The notes under the pieces were generated by a model that saw only the letters and a program-made list of their open reading frames with translations, was not told the origin of the DNA and searched no databases. A stretch of DNA of 13,083 nucleotides from CAZGTQ01 sp964528575 (GTDB lineage: Bacteria > Planctomycetota > UBA1135 > GCA-002686595): the NCBI GenBank assembly GCA_964528575.1, contig CAZGTQ010000004.1:1-13083 (forward strand). The letters are read 5' to 3'. The translations under genes were made by a program, and so were the position numbers. Of this stretch, positions 6,423-12,816 are shown in pieces (position 1 is the first letter of the stretch; each line of letters opens with the position of its first letter).

Positions 6423-8752
6423 GCGAGCACTTCGACGCGGCGGTTCGCGCAGTGGACGCGCAGCGACCGCGCGGCGCTCCACGCACGGAAGAGCGCTTCG
6501 CCCGCGCCGACGACCGCCGGCAGGCCGAGCTCGCTCGCGCGGATCGCCATGTGCGAGTTGTAGCCGCCGTGCATCGTCACGAACGCGGCGACGCCGCGCG
6601 CGAAGATCCAGTCGTAACCAGGATCGGCGCTCGGGATCATCACGATGCCGCCGCGCAGGTCGCGCGACTCGACCGTGACGACCGGGCCCTGCACGCTGCT
6701 CATCGTGACGAAGCTCGGCTCGCAGACCGGCAGATGGAACTCGAAGACGTCGTCGGGTCCCGCGATGAGCGGGGGCAGCGTGAGCCGGCGCGTGACGGCG
6801 TAGCGGCGCCGGCCCGCCTCGATCGACGCGGCGAGGAGCTCGCGCGGGTCGCCGCTCTCGGCGACGAGCCGGCGCAGGATCTCGACGTCCGCGTACGCGA
6901 CGTCGTCGCGCGAGAAGCCGTGCTCCGCCGCGAGCCGGACGAGCAGCTCGAGCGCGTCGCTGAGGCTCTTCGTGAAGACGAACTTCGCGTGCTCGCGCTG
7001 CTCGATCGCGGCCCGCAGGAATGCGAAGAGGCTCGCGTGGTCGTGCTCGAGGCCGTGCTCGTCGAGCAATGCGTCGAGCCGGCGCCGCTGCGCGGGCGCG
7101 AGGGCGAACGTCGGGGCCGGCTCGCCCGCGGCCGGCGCGGGAGCGCTCCAGTCGAAGTAGTCGTCGGGCGCGGCGTCGTAGCGCGGCGACGTCACGTCGT
7201 AGGTCCCCGGACGCAGGTGCCCGTAGCGCGCGAGGAAGACGTCGCGCGGCAGGCGCGCGAGGTCGGCGCTCATGCGCGCGCGCACGGTGCAAAGAGAGCG
7301 CAGGAACCGCTCGCGCTCGTCGAGCGAGAGGACGCCGGCCGCGACGAGCGAGTCGAGCATCTGCACGGCGACGAACGCGGCGCGCGCGATGCCGGCGAAC
7401 GGCAGGGTGCCGTAGCGCTTGCAGTCCTCGAGCATCCAGTAGATTCGTGACGCGAGGTCGAGCTCCGCCCCCTCGATCGCGAAGGCGTTCTGCCGGCGCT
7501 CGAGCTCCGCGATCCGCGCGACGTCGCCGCGGAAGAGGCTCGCGGGCCCCGCGGTGATGCGGTTCGTCAGCCGCCGCAGGCTGGCCGCGAGGCGGCCGCA
7601 CTCGTCGCGCGAGAAGCCGCGCTCGCGCAGCGCGTTCAGTCGCTCGTCGAGGTCGAGCGAGTAGCACGAGCAGACGATCGCGAACTCGATCTTGTCGTGG
7701 TCGAGTGGCGACTCGAGCAGGCGCTGCGTGTAGCAATCGACGAGCCGGCGTCCGAGGTCCGGGTCGACGTCGGCGGGCACGAACGAGTTGAAGCTCGCGC
7801 GCACGTCGACGTACGGCAGGCCCGCGAGCGCGATCAGGAGCGGCTGGCTGCGCAGGTTGCGGTAGCCGTAGTTGCTGCGCTGGTAGGCCCAGATGCTGTC
7901 CGTGACGAGGTCCTTGTACAGCGACGTCGCGAGCGGCTTGGGCCGCACGCCGATCACCTCGGCCGGGTTCCAGTCCGGCATCGTGCCGAACACCGCGCGC
8001 TCGCCCCACACGTACGGGTGCGGCCGGCTCGACGCGACGATGCGCGCGCGCACTTGCTCGAGCGCGCGCAGCTCGTCCGCTCCATCCGCCGGCGAGTCCC
8101 GCGGCAGCAGCAGCGGTCGAACCTGGAGCAGCCAGAGCGTCCCGTCCTCGGTGCGCGCGAGCTCGACGTCGAGCGCGTCGCTCGCGAGCACGAGGGCGAG
8201 CTCGTCGAGGAGCGCGACGACGTCCGCGAGCTCGCCGTCCGGCGCCCCGGGCGCGTCGCGGTGACGGATCCAGGTGCGGCGCTCTTCTGCGCGCCCCGAC
8301 GTGATGCCGTCGGCGCGTCCGGACGCCTTGTCGTACTCGACGATCGAGTAGCGGCTCCCGTTGCTCGGATCGCGCGTCAGGGCGACGCCGCTCATCGCGA
8401 TCCGCTCGAGCTGCGGCTGCACGAAGACCTGGTCGTCGTCCCGCAGCTCGCCCGCGACCGCGTCGACTGCCGTGCGCACGCTCGCGGCGCCGCGCCGGTC
8501 GGCGAGCGAGCGATAGCGCCCCGCGAGCGACGCGCCCCCGCCGTCCTCGTCGAGCGCGCTGCTGCGCACGATGACGGCGCGCTCGAGCCAGCCGCGCGCG
8601 CGGACCCGCTCGAGGACGCCCGCGGCGTCGGCGTGCCATGCGCGGACCGTGAAGCGAACCTGCGGCAGGACCCGCGCGGCGCGCAGCCGTCCTTCCAGGC
8701 GCTCCAACGTCTCCGCCTTCGAGCCGAACGCGAGGGTCGCGGGCGCGCTCAT
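6419..8752 (-). CDS. PPDK/PEP-synthase-like enzyme, predicted L-glutamine kinase (Cj1418-like)
   Basis: A 777-residue protein with the ATP-grasp and swinging phosphohistidine plan of PEP-utilising enzymes. The N-terminal ATP-grasp shows VRSSALDED (62-70), SLAGRYRSL (75-83) and LLQVRPL (208-214). A central block carries FGTMPDWNPAEVIG (255-268), TSLYKDLVTDSIW and YVDVRASFNSFVP (314-326), which I associate with Cj1418-type kinases. The C-terminal phosphohistidine loop is MHGGYNSHMAIRA, with His734 as the candidate carrier. There is no PEP/pyruvate barrel domain, so it is not PPDK or PEP synthase. Cj1418 uses ATP to phosphorylate the amide nitrogen of L-glutamine, giving AMP and phosphate, which is the P-N bond-forming step. 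The start ATG (8750-8752) overlaps the upstream kinase stop by ATGA. This is the most diagnostic gene of the operon. Confidence 0.9.
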   Translation of the reverse strand: MSAPATLAFGSKAETLERLEGRLRAARVLPQVRFTVRAWHADAAGVLERVRARGWLERAVIVRSSALDEDGGGASLAGRYRSLADRRGAASVRTAVDAVAGELRDDDQVFVQPQLERIAMSGVALTRDPSNGSRYSIVEYDKASGRADGITSGRAEERRTWIRHRDAPGAPDGELADVVALLDELALVLASDALDVELARTEDGTLWLLQVRPLLLPRDSPADGADELRALEQVRARIVASSRPHPYVWGERAVFGTMPDWNPAEVIGVRPKPLATSLYKDLVTDSIWAYQRSNYGYRNLRSQPLLIALAGLPYVDVRASFNSFVPADVDPDLGRRLVDCYTQRLLESPLDHDKIEFAIVCSCYSLDLDERLNALRERGFSRDECGRLAASLRRLTNRITAGPASLFRGDVARIAELERRQNAFAIEGAELDLASRIYWMLEDCKRYGTLPFAGIARAAFVAVQMLDSLVAAGVLSLDERERFLRSLCTVRARMSADLARLPRDVFLARYGHLRPGTYDVTSPRYDAAPDDYFDWSAPAPAAGEPAPTFALAPAQRRRLDALLDEHGLEHDHASLFAFLRAAIEQREHAKFVFTKSLSDALELLVRLAAEHGFSRDDVAYADVEILRRLVAESGDPRELLAASIEAGRRRYAVTRRLTLPPLIAGPDDVFEFHLPVCEPSFVTMSSVQGPVVTVESRDLRGGIVMIPSADPGYDWIFARGVAAFVTMHGGYNSHMAIRASELGLPAVVGAGEALFRAWSAARSLRVHCANRRVEVLA

Positions 8753-9270
8753 CCGGTCACGGCGCCGTGCGCGACGAACCGTTCGATCAGCTCGGCGACG
8801 ACATCCTCGGGCGTGCGCGTGCCGTCGTTGTCGATCCGCGCGTCGGCCTGCGGCGGCTCGGGAGCCGGCGCGTCGCGTCCGACGACGGGCTCGCTGGAGC
8901 GGTAGAGCGCGCCCTTGCGCTCCGCCCGCACCTCCGCCGGCGCGCGCAGGAGGATTTCGCGGTACGCGCGCAACGTGCGGCGGTTGCGTTCCCAGACCTC
9001 GGGGAACATCGAGATCGTCGCGCACACGACGTCGACGCCCTGGTCGGCGAGCAGCTCGCACATCCGCACGTATCGCCCGGCGAGGTCGAGTCGCTCCCGG
9101 TCGCTGTACCCCGCCTCGGGGAACAACGCCCCGCGCAGCTCGTCCCCGTCGAGGAACACGACCGGCCGCCCGAGCGAGCGCAGCCGCTCCGCGAGGAGCC
9201 GTCCGACGGTCGTCTTGCCCACGCCGGCGAGGCCGGTGATCCAGTAGACGACGCCGGGGTGGGGGTGCAT
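8749..9270 (-). CDS. CysC/APS-kinase-like kinase, predicted CDP-amidate 3'-kinase (Cj1415-like)
   Basis: A 173-residue P-loop kinase. The Walker A motif is GLAGVGKTT (13-21). FLDGDELR (39-46) is the APS-kinase LDGD strand, GYSDRERLDLAGRYVR (54-69) matches the GFS..DR..N..R region, and CATISMFPEVWERNR (83-97) matches the ISP..R region. It is shorter than typical APS kinase and lacks the usual DPKGLYKKA, reading RKGALYRSS instead. No ATP sulfurylase is nearby. Cj1415, also first annotated as an APS kinase, phosphorylates the 3'-OH of cytidine diphosphoramidate. Operon position supports that role. The start ATG at 9270 follows a run of nine C on the coding strand; the nearest GAGG is 14 bases upstream, which is long. 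It is the first gene of the overlapping five-gene set. Confidence 0.86.
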   Translation of the reverse strand: MHPHPGVVYWITGLAGVGKTTVGRLLAERLRSLGRPVVFLDGDELRGALFPEAGYSDRERLDLAGRYVRMCELLADQGVDVVCATISMFPEVWERNRRTLRAYREILLRAPAEVRAERKGALYRSSEPVVGRDAPAPEPPQADARIDNDGTRTPEDVVAELIERFVAHGAVTG

Positions 9271-9279
9271 GGGGGGGGG
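9271..9279. repeat. Homopolymer tract (nine G on the plus strand)
   Basis: Nine consecutive G lie directly before the kinase ATG, between it and the only nearby GAGG (9285-9288, read on the minus strand). A length change would alter Shine-Dalgarno spacing. Such a tract can also be a sequencing length error. Confidence 0.7.
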
Positions 9280-9296
9280 TAGAACCTCGAATGAAC

Positions 9297-9325
9297 CTAC
9301 AGAACTGGCTCGGTTCCGTGTTGGG
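9297..9325 (+). repeat. Left terminal inverted repeat
   Basis: Begins CTACAGAACTGG and ends CCGTGTTGGG; it pairs with 9462-9490 at 27 of 29 positions. Confidence 0.85.
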
Positions 9326-9461
9326 TCGGTCCTCCCCGCGGGCGCGAGGCGGCTCGAAGCGCCCGAATTCGGCGGAATGCGCCTCGCGCAGGGCCTGCTC
9401 GAAGCGGCAAATGCCGCCGGAAGGCTCCCTCGGGGGCCTGGCGGCCTCGGAACGAATGGCG

Positions 9462-9490
9462 CCCAACACGGAACCCAGCCAGTTCTCTAG
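9462..9490 (-). repeat. Right terminal inverted repeat
   Basis: Reverse complement of the left repeat with two mismatches. Its outer CTAG supplies the TAG stop codon of the methyltransferase gene (9487-9489). Confidence 0.85.
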
Positions 9491-10260
9491 CGACGGCAGG
9501 TCCAGGTGCGGGTGCGATACGTCGCCTCGATCAGCTCCAAGTCGCGCGTCTCGTGCTCGACCCACGCGAGGAACTCGGCGAAGGTGCGCTCGCCCGCCTG
9601 GGCGCGCACGTCGCGGACCGAGCGCCAGATGCCGAGGTAACGCTCGGGGCTCATGCGCTCGACGTGGTGGGCCTCGAGGTAGCGGACGTCGGTGAAGCGG
9701 CCGCAGGTCGCGAGGCGCTCGGCGAGGCGCTCGCAGTGGGCGGAGCGGCCGGAGGAGACGCGCTCGAGGCCGGGGAGGCGGCGCTCGAGCTCGGCCTCGA
9801 TGCGGGCGAGCAGGGGGCTCGCGTCGATCTCGCGCGTGTTCCAGAGGACGGCGACGACGCCGCCGGGGCGCGTGATGCGGGCGAGCTCGCGCGTGGCGCG
9901 GTCGAAGTCGGTCCAGTGGAACGACGAGGCCATCGTCGCGAGGTCGCAGCAGGCGTCCGCGAGGCCGGTGTCCTCGGCCGAGCCGGCGCGCCAGTCGATC
10001 GCGAGGTCGGCGGTCGCGCGGATGCCGTGCTCGCGCATCGCCGCGTTCGGCTCGACCGCGACCGTGCGGCAGCCGTGCACGGCGAGCATGCGCGTCCAGA
10101 TGCCTGTGCCCGCGCCGACGTCGACCACGTCGAGCCGCCGCGGCGAGGCGGGCGCGGCCAAGCGCAGGAGAGCGGACGGGATCTCGGGGGCGTAGGCGGG
10201 GCGGTAGCGCGCGTAGTCGCGCGCGAGGCCGGTGTAGTCGCCGTCGGGCCGCGTCGTCAC
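9487..10260 (-). CDS. Class I SAM-dependent methyltransferase
   Basis: A 257-residue Rossmann methyltransferase. SAM motif I is VVDVGAGTGIWT (45-56), the acidic end of strand 2 is VAVEPN with Glu70, motif II is ATMASSFHWTD (108-118), and RPGGVVAVLWN (131-141) is the post-motif strand. The N-terminal ARDYARYRPAYAPE is common in type-11 methyltransferases. It has no transmembrane segment. The start is GTG at 10260; only a CTG lies upstream before the divergent MBOAT gene. It is on the same strand as the phosphoramidate operon but separated by the 190-base repeat element, so cotranscription is plausible but not shown. By analogy with the two methyltransferases of the C. jejuni pathway (Cj1419, Cj1420) it might methylate the phosphoramidate oxygen. 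The family is too general to prove this. Confidence 0.85.
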   Translation of the reverse strand: MTTRPDGDYTGLARDYARYRPAYAPEIPSALLRLAAPASPRRLDVVDVGAGTGIWTRMLAVHGCRTVAVEPNAAMREHGIRATADLAIDWRAGSAEDTGLADACCDLATMASSFHWTDFDRATRELARITRPGGVVAVLWNTREIDASPLLARIEAELERRLPGLERVSSGRSAHCERLAERLATCGRFTDVRYLEAHHVERMSPERYLGIWRSVRDVRAQAGERTFAEFLAWVEHETRDLELIEATYRTRTWTCRR

Positions 10261-10270
10261 GGGCAGAGGG

Positions 10271-10276
10271 TATCCT
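10271..10276 (+). promoter_or_regulatory. Candidate -10 box (TATCCT) for the MBOAT gene
   Basis: TATCCT within GGTATCCTCGG, 14 bases before the ATG at 10291. The context is the same as the box before the radical SAM gene. On the minus strand an overlapping TACCCT (10267-10272) could serve the divergent methyltransferase, giving a nearly leaderless transcript. No -35 is evident. Confidence 0.4.
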
Positions 10277-10290
10277 CGGTCGCGGTCGAG

Positions 10291-12810
10291 ATGGGCGACA
10301 CCATGGACGATCGAGCCGTGCCGCGTCGGCGGGAGCTGGTCCGTTTCGCGGCGACGGCCGTGCCGCTCGCGCTCCTGATGCTCGCCGTGCGTGCGCTCGA
10401 GCTGGAGCGATCGTTCGGGCTCCCCGCGCTCGCGCCGGTCGTCTTCGTCGGGTTCTGTGTCCACGCCTGGCTGCCGGCGCGGCTGAAGCTGCCGTTCTTC
10501 CTCGCCCTGTCGCTGGCGGCGTTCTTCGTCGTGCTCGGGCCGCGGCACGCCGGGCTCGTCGTCGCGATCTCGCTCGGGCTGTTCGGCCTCTGCCATCTGC
10601 CCGCGCGCATCGCGTGGCGCGCGGCGCTCCTCGTCCTCGCGGCCGTCGGCCTCGCCGCCGCGCGGTTCGGCCTGATCGAGACATCGTGGGCCTCCGCCGT
10701 CGTGCCGGTCGTCGCGGCGATGTTCATGTTCCGCGCGATCGTCTACCTCTACGACCTCGCGACCGAGGACCGCCCCGCGCCGCTCTCGATGCGGCTCTCG
10801 TACTTCTTCCTCCTGCCGAACGTCTGCTTCCTGCTGTTCCCGGTCGTCGACTTCCGCACGTTCCAGCGGACGTACCGCGAGCGCGACGCGCACGACGTGC
10901 ACCAGCGCGGTCTGCGCTGGATCCTGCGCGGCATCGTGCACCTGCTCCTCTACCGCGTCGTCTACGTGCACCTGACGCCGGCCGTCGCGGAGATCGAGAG
11001 CGTGACCGGCGTCGTGCGTTTCGTGCTCTCGAGCTACCTGCTCTTCCTGCGCGTCTCCGGCCACTTCCATCTCGCCGTCGGGCTGCTCCACCTGTTCGGC
11101 TTCCACCTGCCCGAGACGAACCGCAACTGGCTCCTCGCCGACGGCTTCACCGACACCTGGCGGCGCATCAACATCTACTGGACCGAGTTCATGAAGAAGG
11201 TCATCTACTACCCGGCGTACGCGCGCCTGCGCCGGCGGGGGATGCTCTTCGGCATGCTCGGCGCGACGGCGCTGACGTTCGTCGCGACGTGGCTCTTGCA
11301 CGTGTACCAGTGGTTCTGGTTGACCGGCGCGCTGCCGCTCGCGACCGACGGCCTGTTCTGGGGACTCGCCGGAGCGCTCGCGCTCGCGACCGTGCTCCAC
11401 GAGGCGCGGAGCGGAGCGCCCCTGCGCGGCCTCGTTCCGCGCGCGCCCACGTGGTCCGCCGCGCTCGCCCGTTCGCTGCGCGTCGCGGGCACGTTCTGCG
11501 CGATCGCGCTGACCTGGTCGGTGTGGTGCTCTCCGTCGCTCGCGCAGTGGACGTCGATCCTCGCGCAGGCGCGCCACTCGACGGCGGGAGAGGTGCTCGC
11601 GGTGACGAGCGCGGCCGTCGCGCTCGTGTTGCTCGGCACCGTCGCCCAGCGCGTCGCGCCCCGCGTGCGCGACGCGTTGGAGCGGCCGCCGGTCCCGCGC
11701 GCCGCGTTCACCGCCGCGGGCGCTCTGCTCGTCGCGCTGCTCGGCTTCGTGCCGCTGCGCGCGAGCCTGGGCGAGCCGTTCGCGCGCGCCACCGCGCCGC
11801 TCGTCGCCGACACGCTGAACGCGCGCGATCGCGAGCGCGTGCTGACGGGCTACTACGACCGGCTCGTCCAGCGCGAGGGTTTCGGCGGCCGCGCCTGGGA
11901 GGAGGACTGGGCCGCGGACGACGTGCCGCCGGACTTCTGGACGTCGCTCGCGCAACTGACGAACGACGCCGCGTCCTATCGGCTCGTGCCGTCGCACTCG
12001 ATCGACTACATCGGCGCGCCGCTGTCGACGAATCGCTGGGGGATGCGCGACCGCGACTACGAGCTCGCGAAGCCGCCCGGCACGTTCCGCATCGCGCTCT
12101 TCGGGACGTGCGACGAGATGGGGAGCGGCGTCGCGGACGGCGACGTGTGGGAGGCGGTCGCGGAGGAGCGGCTGAACGTGGAGGTGTCGCCTCGCACGGG
12201 GCTGCGCTACGAGATCCTCAACTTCTCGGTGCTCGGCTACGCGCCGTATCAGCACTGGCTCCGGATCCGCGACGAGCTGCCCGCGTTCGAGCCGGACGTC
12301 GTCGTGCTGACGAACCACCTCGGCTCGAGCGTGAAGCACTTGATCCAAGTCGCGACGGCGCCCGAGCCGTGGCCGGGAGAGCTCGCTCCTTTGCTGGAGA
12401 GACTCGGCGTGGAGCCCGGCATGGACGAGATCGAGATCCGGCGCCTCGTCGGCCCGCTGGGCAGGACACACCGCAAGAGCGGCGAGGTGTCGCTCGAGAC
12501 TCGAGCGCTGCGCAGGGTGCACCACACGTGCGAGAAGCTCGGCGCGATCCCGGTCCTCGCACGTCTGCCCTTCGTCAGCCCGTCCGGCGACGCCGCTCTT
12601 CGCGTCGAACACGCCGCCGCGCTCGACGCGCTCGCCGCGCGACTCGGCTTCGAGCTCCTCGACGCCAGCTCGGCGTTCGACGGACACGACCTCGATTCGC
12701 TACGCCTGTCGATCAGCCGCCGCTACCCGAACGTGTCGGGTCACCGTCTGATCGCCGACGCGTTCGTCGAAGCGCTGCTCGAGCGCCCGCGCTTCCTGGG
12801 AGCGCCGTAG
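10291..12810 (+). CDS. MBOAT-family membrane O-acyltransferase fused to a C-terminal SGNH-like domain
   Basis: An 839-residue protein. The first half has many hydrophobic segments and MBOAT signatures: SGHFHLAVGLLHLFGFHLPE (matching the SGYSDMAIGLARLFGF pattern), then NRNWL...TDTWRRINIYWTEFMKK, then TWLLHVYQW with His337 as the expected catalytic His. Further membrane segments reach about residue 500. The second half, about 500-839, is soluble and SGNH-like: FRIALFGTCDEMGSGV (599-614) aligns with the GDS block, DVVVLTNHLGSS with block III, and RYPNVSGHRLIADAF (811-825) with the HPN..GH block, His818. The nucleophile Ser is replaced by Cys607. MBOAT enzymes transfer acyl groups onto extracytoplasmic glycans or proteins; with the ACP and ligase this suggests Dlt-like delivery. 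ATG 10291 is used; the in-frame ATG at 10303 is an alternative. Confidence 0.88.
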   Translation: MGDTMDDRAVPRRRELVRFAATAVPLALLMLAVRALELERSFGLPALAPVVFVGFCVHAWLPARLKLPFFLALSLAAFFVVLGPRHAGLVVAISLGLFGLCHLPARIAWRAALLVLAAVGLAAARFGLIETSWASAVVPVVAAMFMFRAIVYLYDLATEDRPAPLSMRLSYFFLLPNVCFLLFPVVDFRTFQRTYRERDAHDVHQRGLRWILRGIVHLLLYRVVYVHLTPAVAEIESVTGVVRFVLSSYLLFLRVSGHFHLAVGLLHLFGFHLPETNRNWLLADGFTDTWRRINIYWTEFMKKVIYYPAYARLRRRGMLFGMLGATALTFVATWLLHVYQWFWLTGALPLATDGLFWGLAGALALATVLHEARSGAPLRGLVPRAPTWSAALARSLRVAGTFCAIALTWSVWCSPSLAQWTSILAQARHSTAGEVLAVTSAAVALVLLGTVAQRVAPRVRDALERPPVPRAAFTAAGALLVALLGFVPLRASLGEPFARATAPLVADTLNARDRERVLTGYYDRLVQREGFGGRAWEEDWAADDVPPDFWTSLAQLTNDAASYRLVPSHSIDYIGAPLSTNRWGMRDRDYELAKPPGTFRIALFGTCDEMGSGVADGDVWEAVAEERLNVEVSPRTGLRYEILNFSVLGYAPYQHWLRIRDELPAFEPDVVVLTNHLGSSVKHLIQVATAPEPWPGELAPLLERLGVEPGMDEIEIRRLVGPLGRTHRKSGEVSLETRALRRVHHTCEKLGAIPVLARLPFVSPSGDAALRVEHAAALDALAARLGFELLDASSAFDGHDLDSLRLSISRRYPNVSGHRLIADAFVEALLERPRFLGAP

Positions 12811-12816
12811 CGCGGC

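Larger units (their letters stand above)
9297..9490. mobile_element. Non-coding terminal-inverted-repeat element (MITE-like or large palindromic repeat)
   Basis: The two ends are nearly perfect inverted copies. 9301-9325 pairs with 9462-9486 with one mismatch in 25 (C at 9311), and the match extends outward to CTAC/CTAG for 27 of 29. The interior, about 136 bases, holds further palindromes: GCGCGAGGCG (9342-9351) with CGCCTCGCGC (9380-9389), CCGAATTCGG (9363-9372), and GCGGCA-AA-TGCCGC (9404-9417). There is no room for a transposase, and no clear target-site duplication flanks it. It sits between two same-strand genes, the methyltransferase and the kinase. Because the ends are inverted copies, either end read inward translates as NWLGSVLG, but I treat this as a by-product of the repeat. 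It may be a MITE, a REP-like element or a strong hairpin acting on readthrough. Confidence 0.75.

Noticed and set aside
6419..8752. PEP synthase or pyruvate phosphate dikinase
   Set aside because: Lacks the C-terminal PEP/pyruvate barrel and carries motifs of the Cj1418-type kinase.
8749..9270. Sulfate activation (APS kinase making PAPS) as the literal function
   Set aside because: No ATP sulfurylase or other sulfate gene is present, the protein is short with altered motifs, and its partners are the phosphoramidate set. It remains an alternative, not the first choice.
9352..9408. Direct repeat GCTCGAAGCG (two copies, from 9352 and 9398) as a CRISPR or tandem array
   Set aside because: Only two 10-base copies, inside the palindromic element; no array structure.
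9301..9480. Short peptide NWLGSVLG... encoded in the repeat element
   Set aside because: Both inverted ends give the same inward peptide, as expected from the repeat itself; no start signal supports a gene.
9553..10290. Plus-strand extension of the MBOAT protein
   Set aside because: It is antisense to the methyltransferase and lacks MBOAT sequence; a promoter-like box and ATG lie at 10271-10293.
8753..10684. Upstream extension of the glutamine kinase frame through the kinase gene, repeat element and methyltransferase
   Set aside because: The extension is an out-of-frame shadow of two recognised genes; the ATGA junction at 8752 marks the start.
9487..12687. Minus-strand frame extending the methyltransferase far upstream
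   Set aside because: The upstream part is antisense to the MBOAT gene and is charged, repetitive sequence; family sequence starts at the GTG at 10260.
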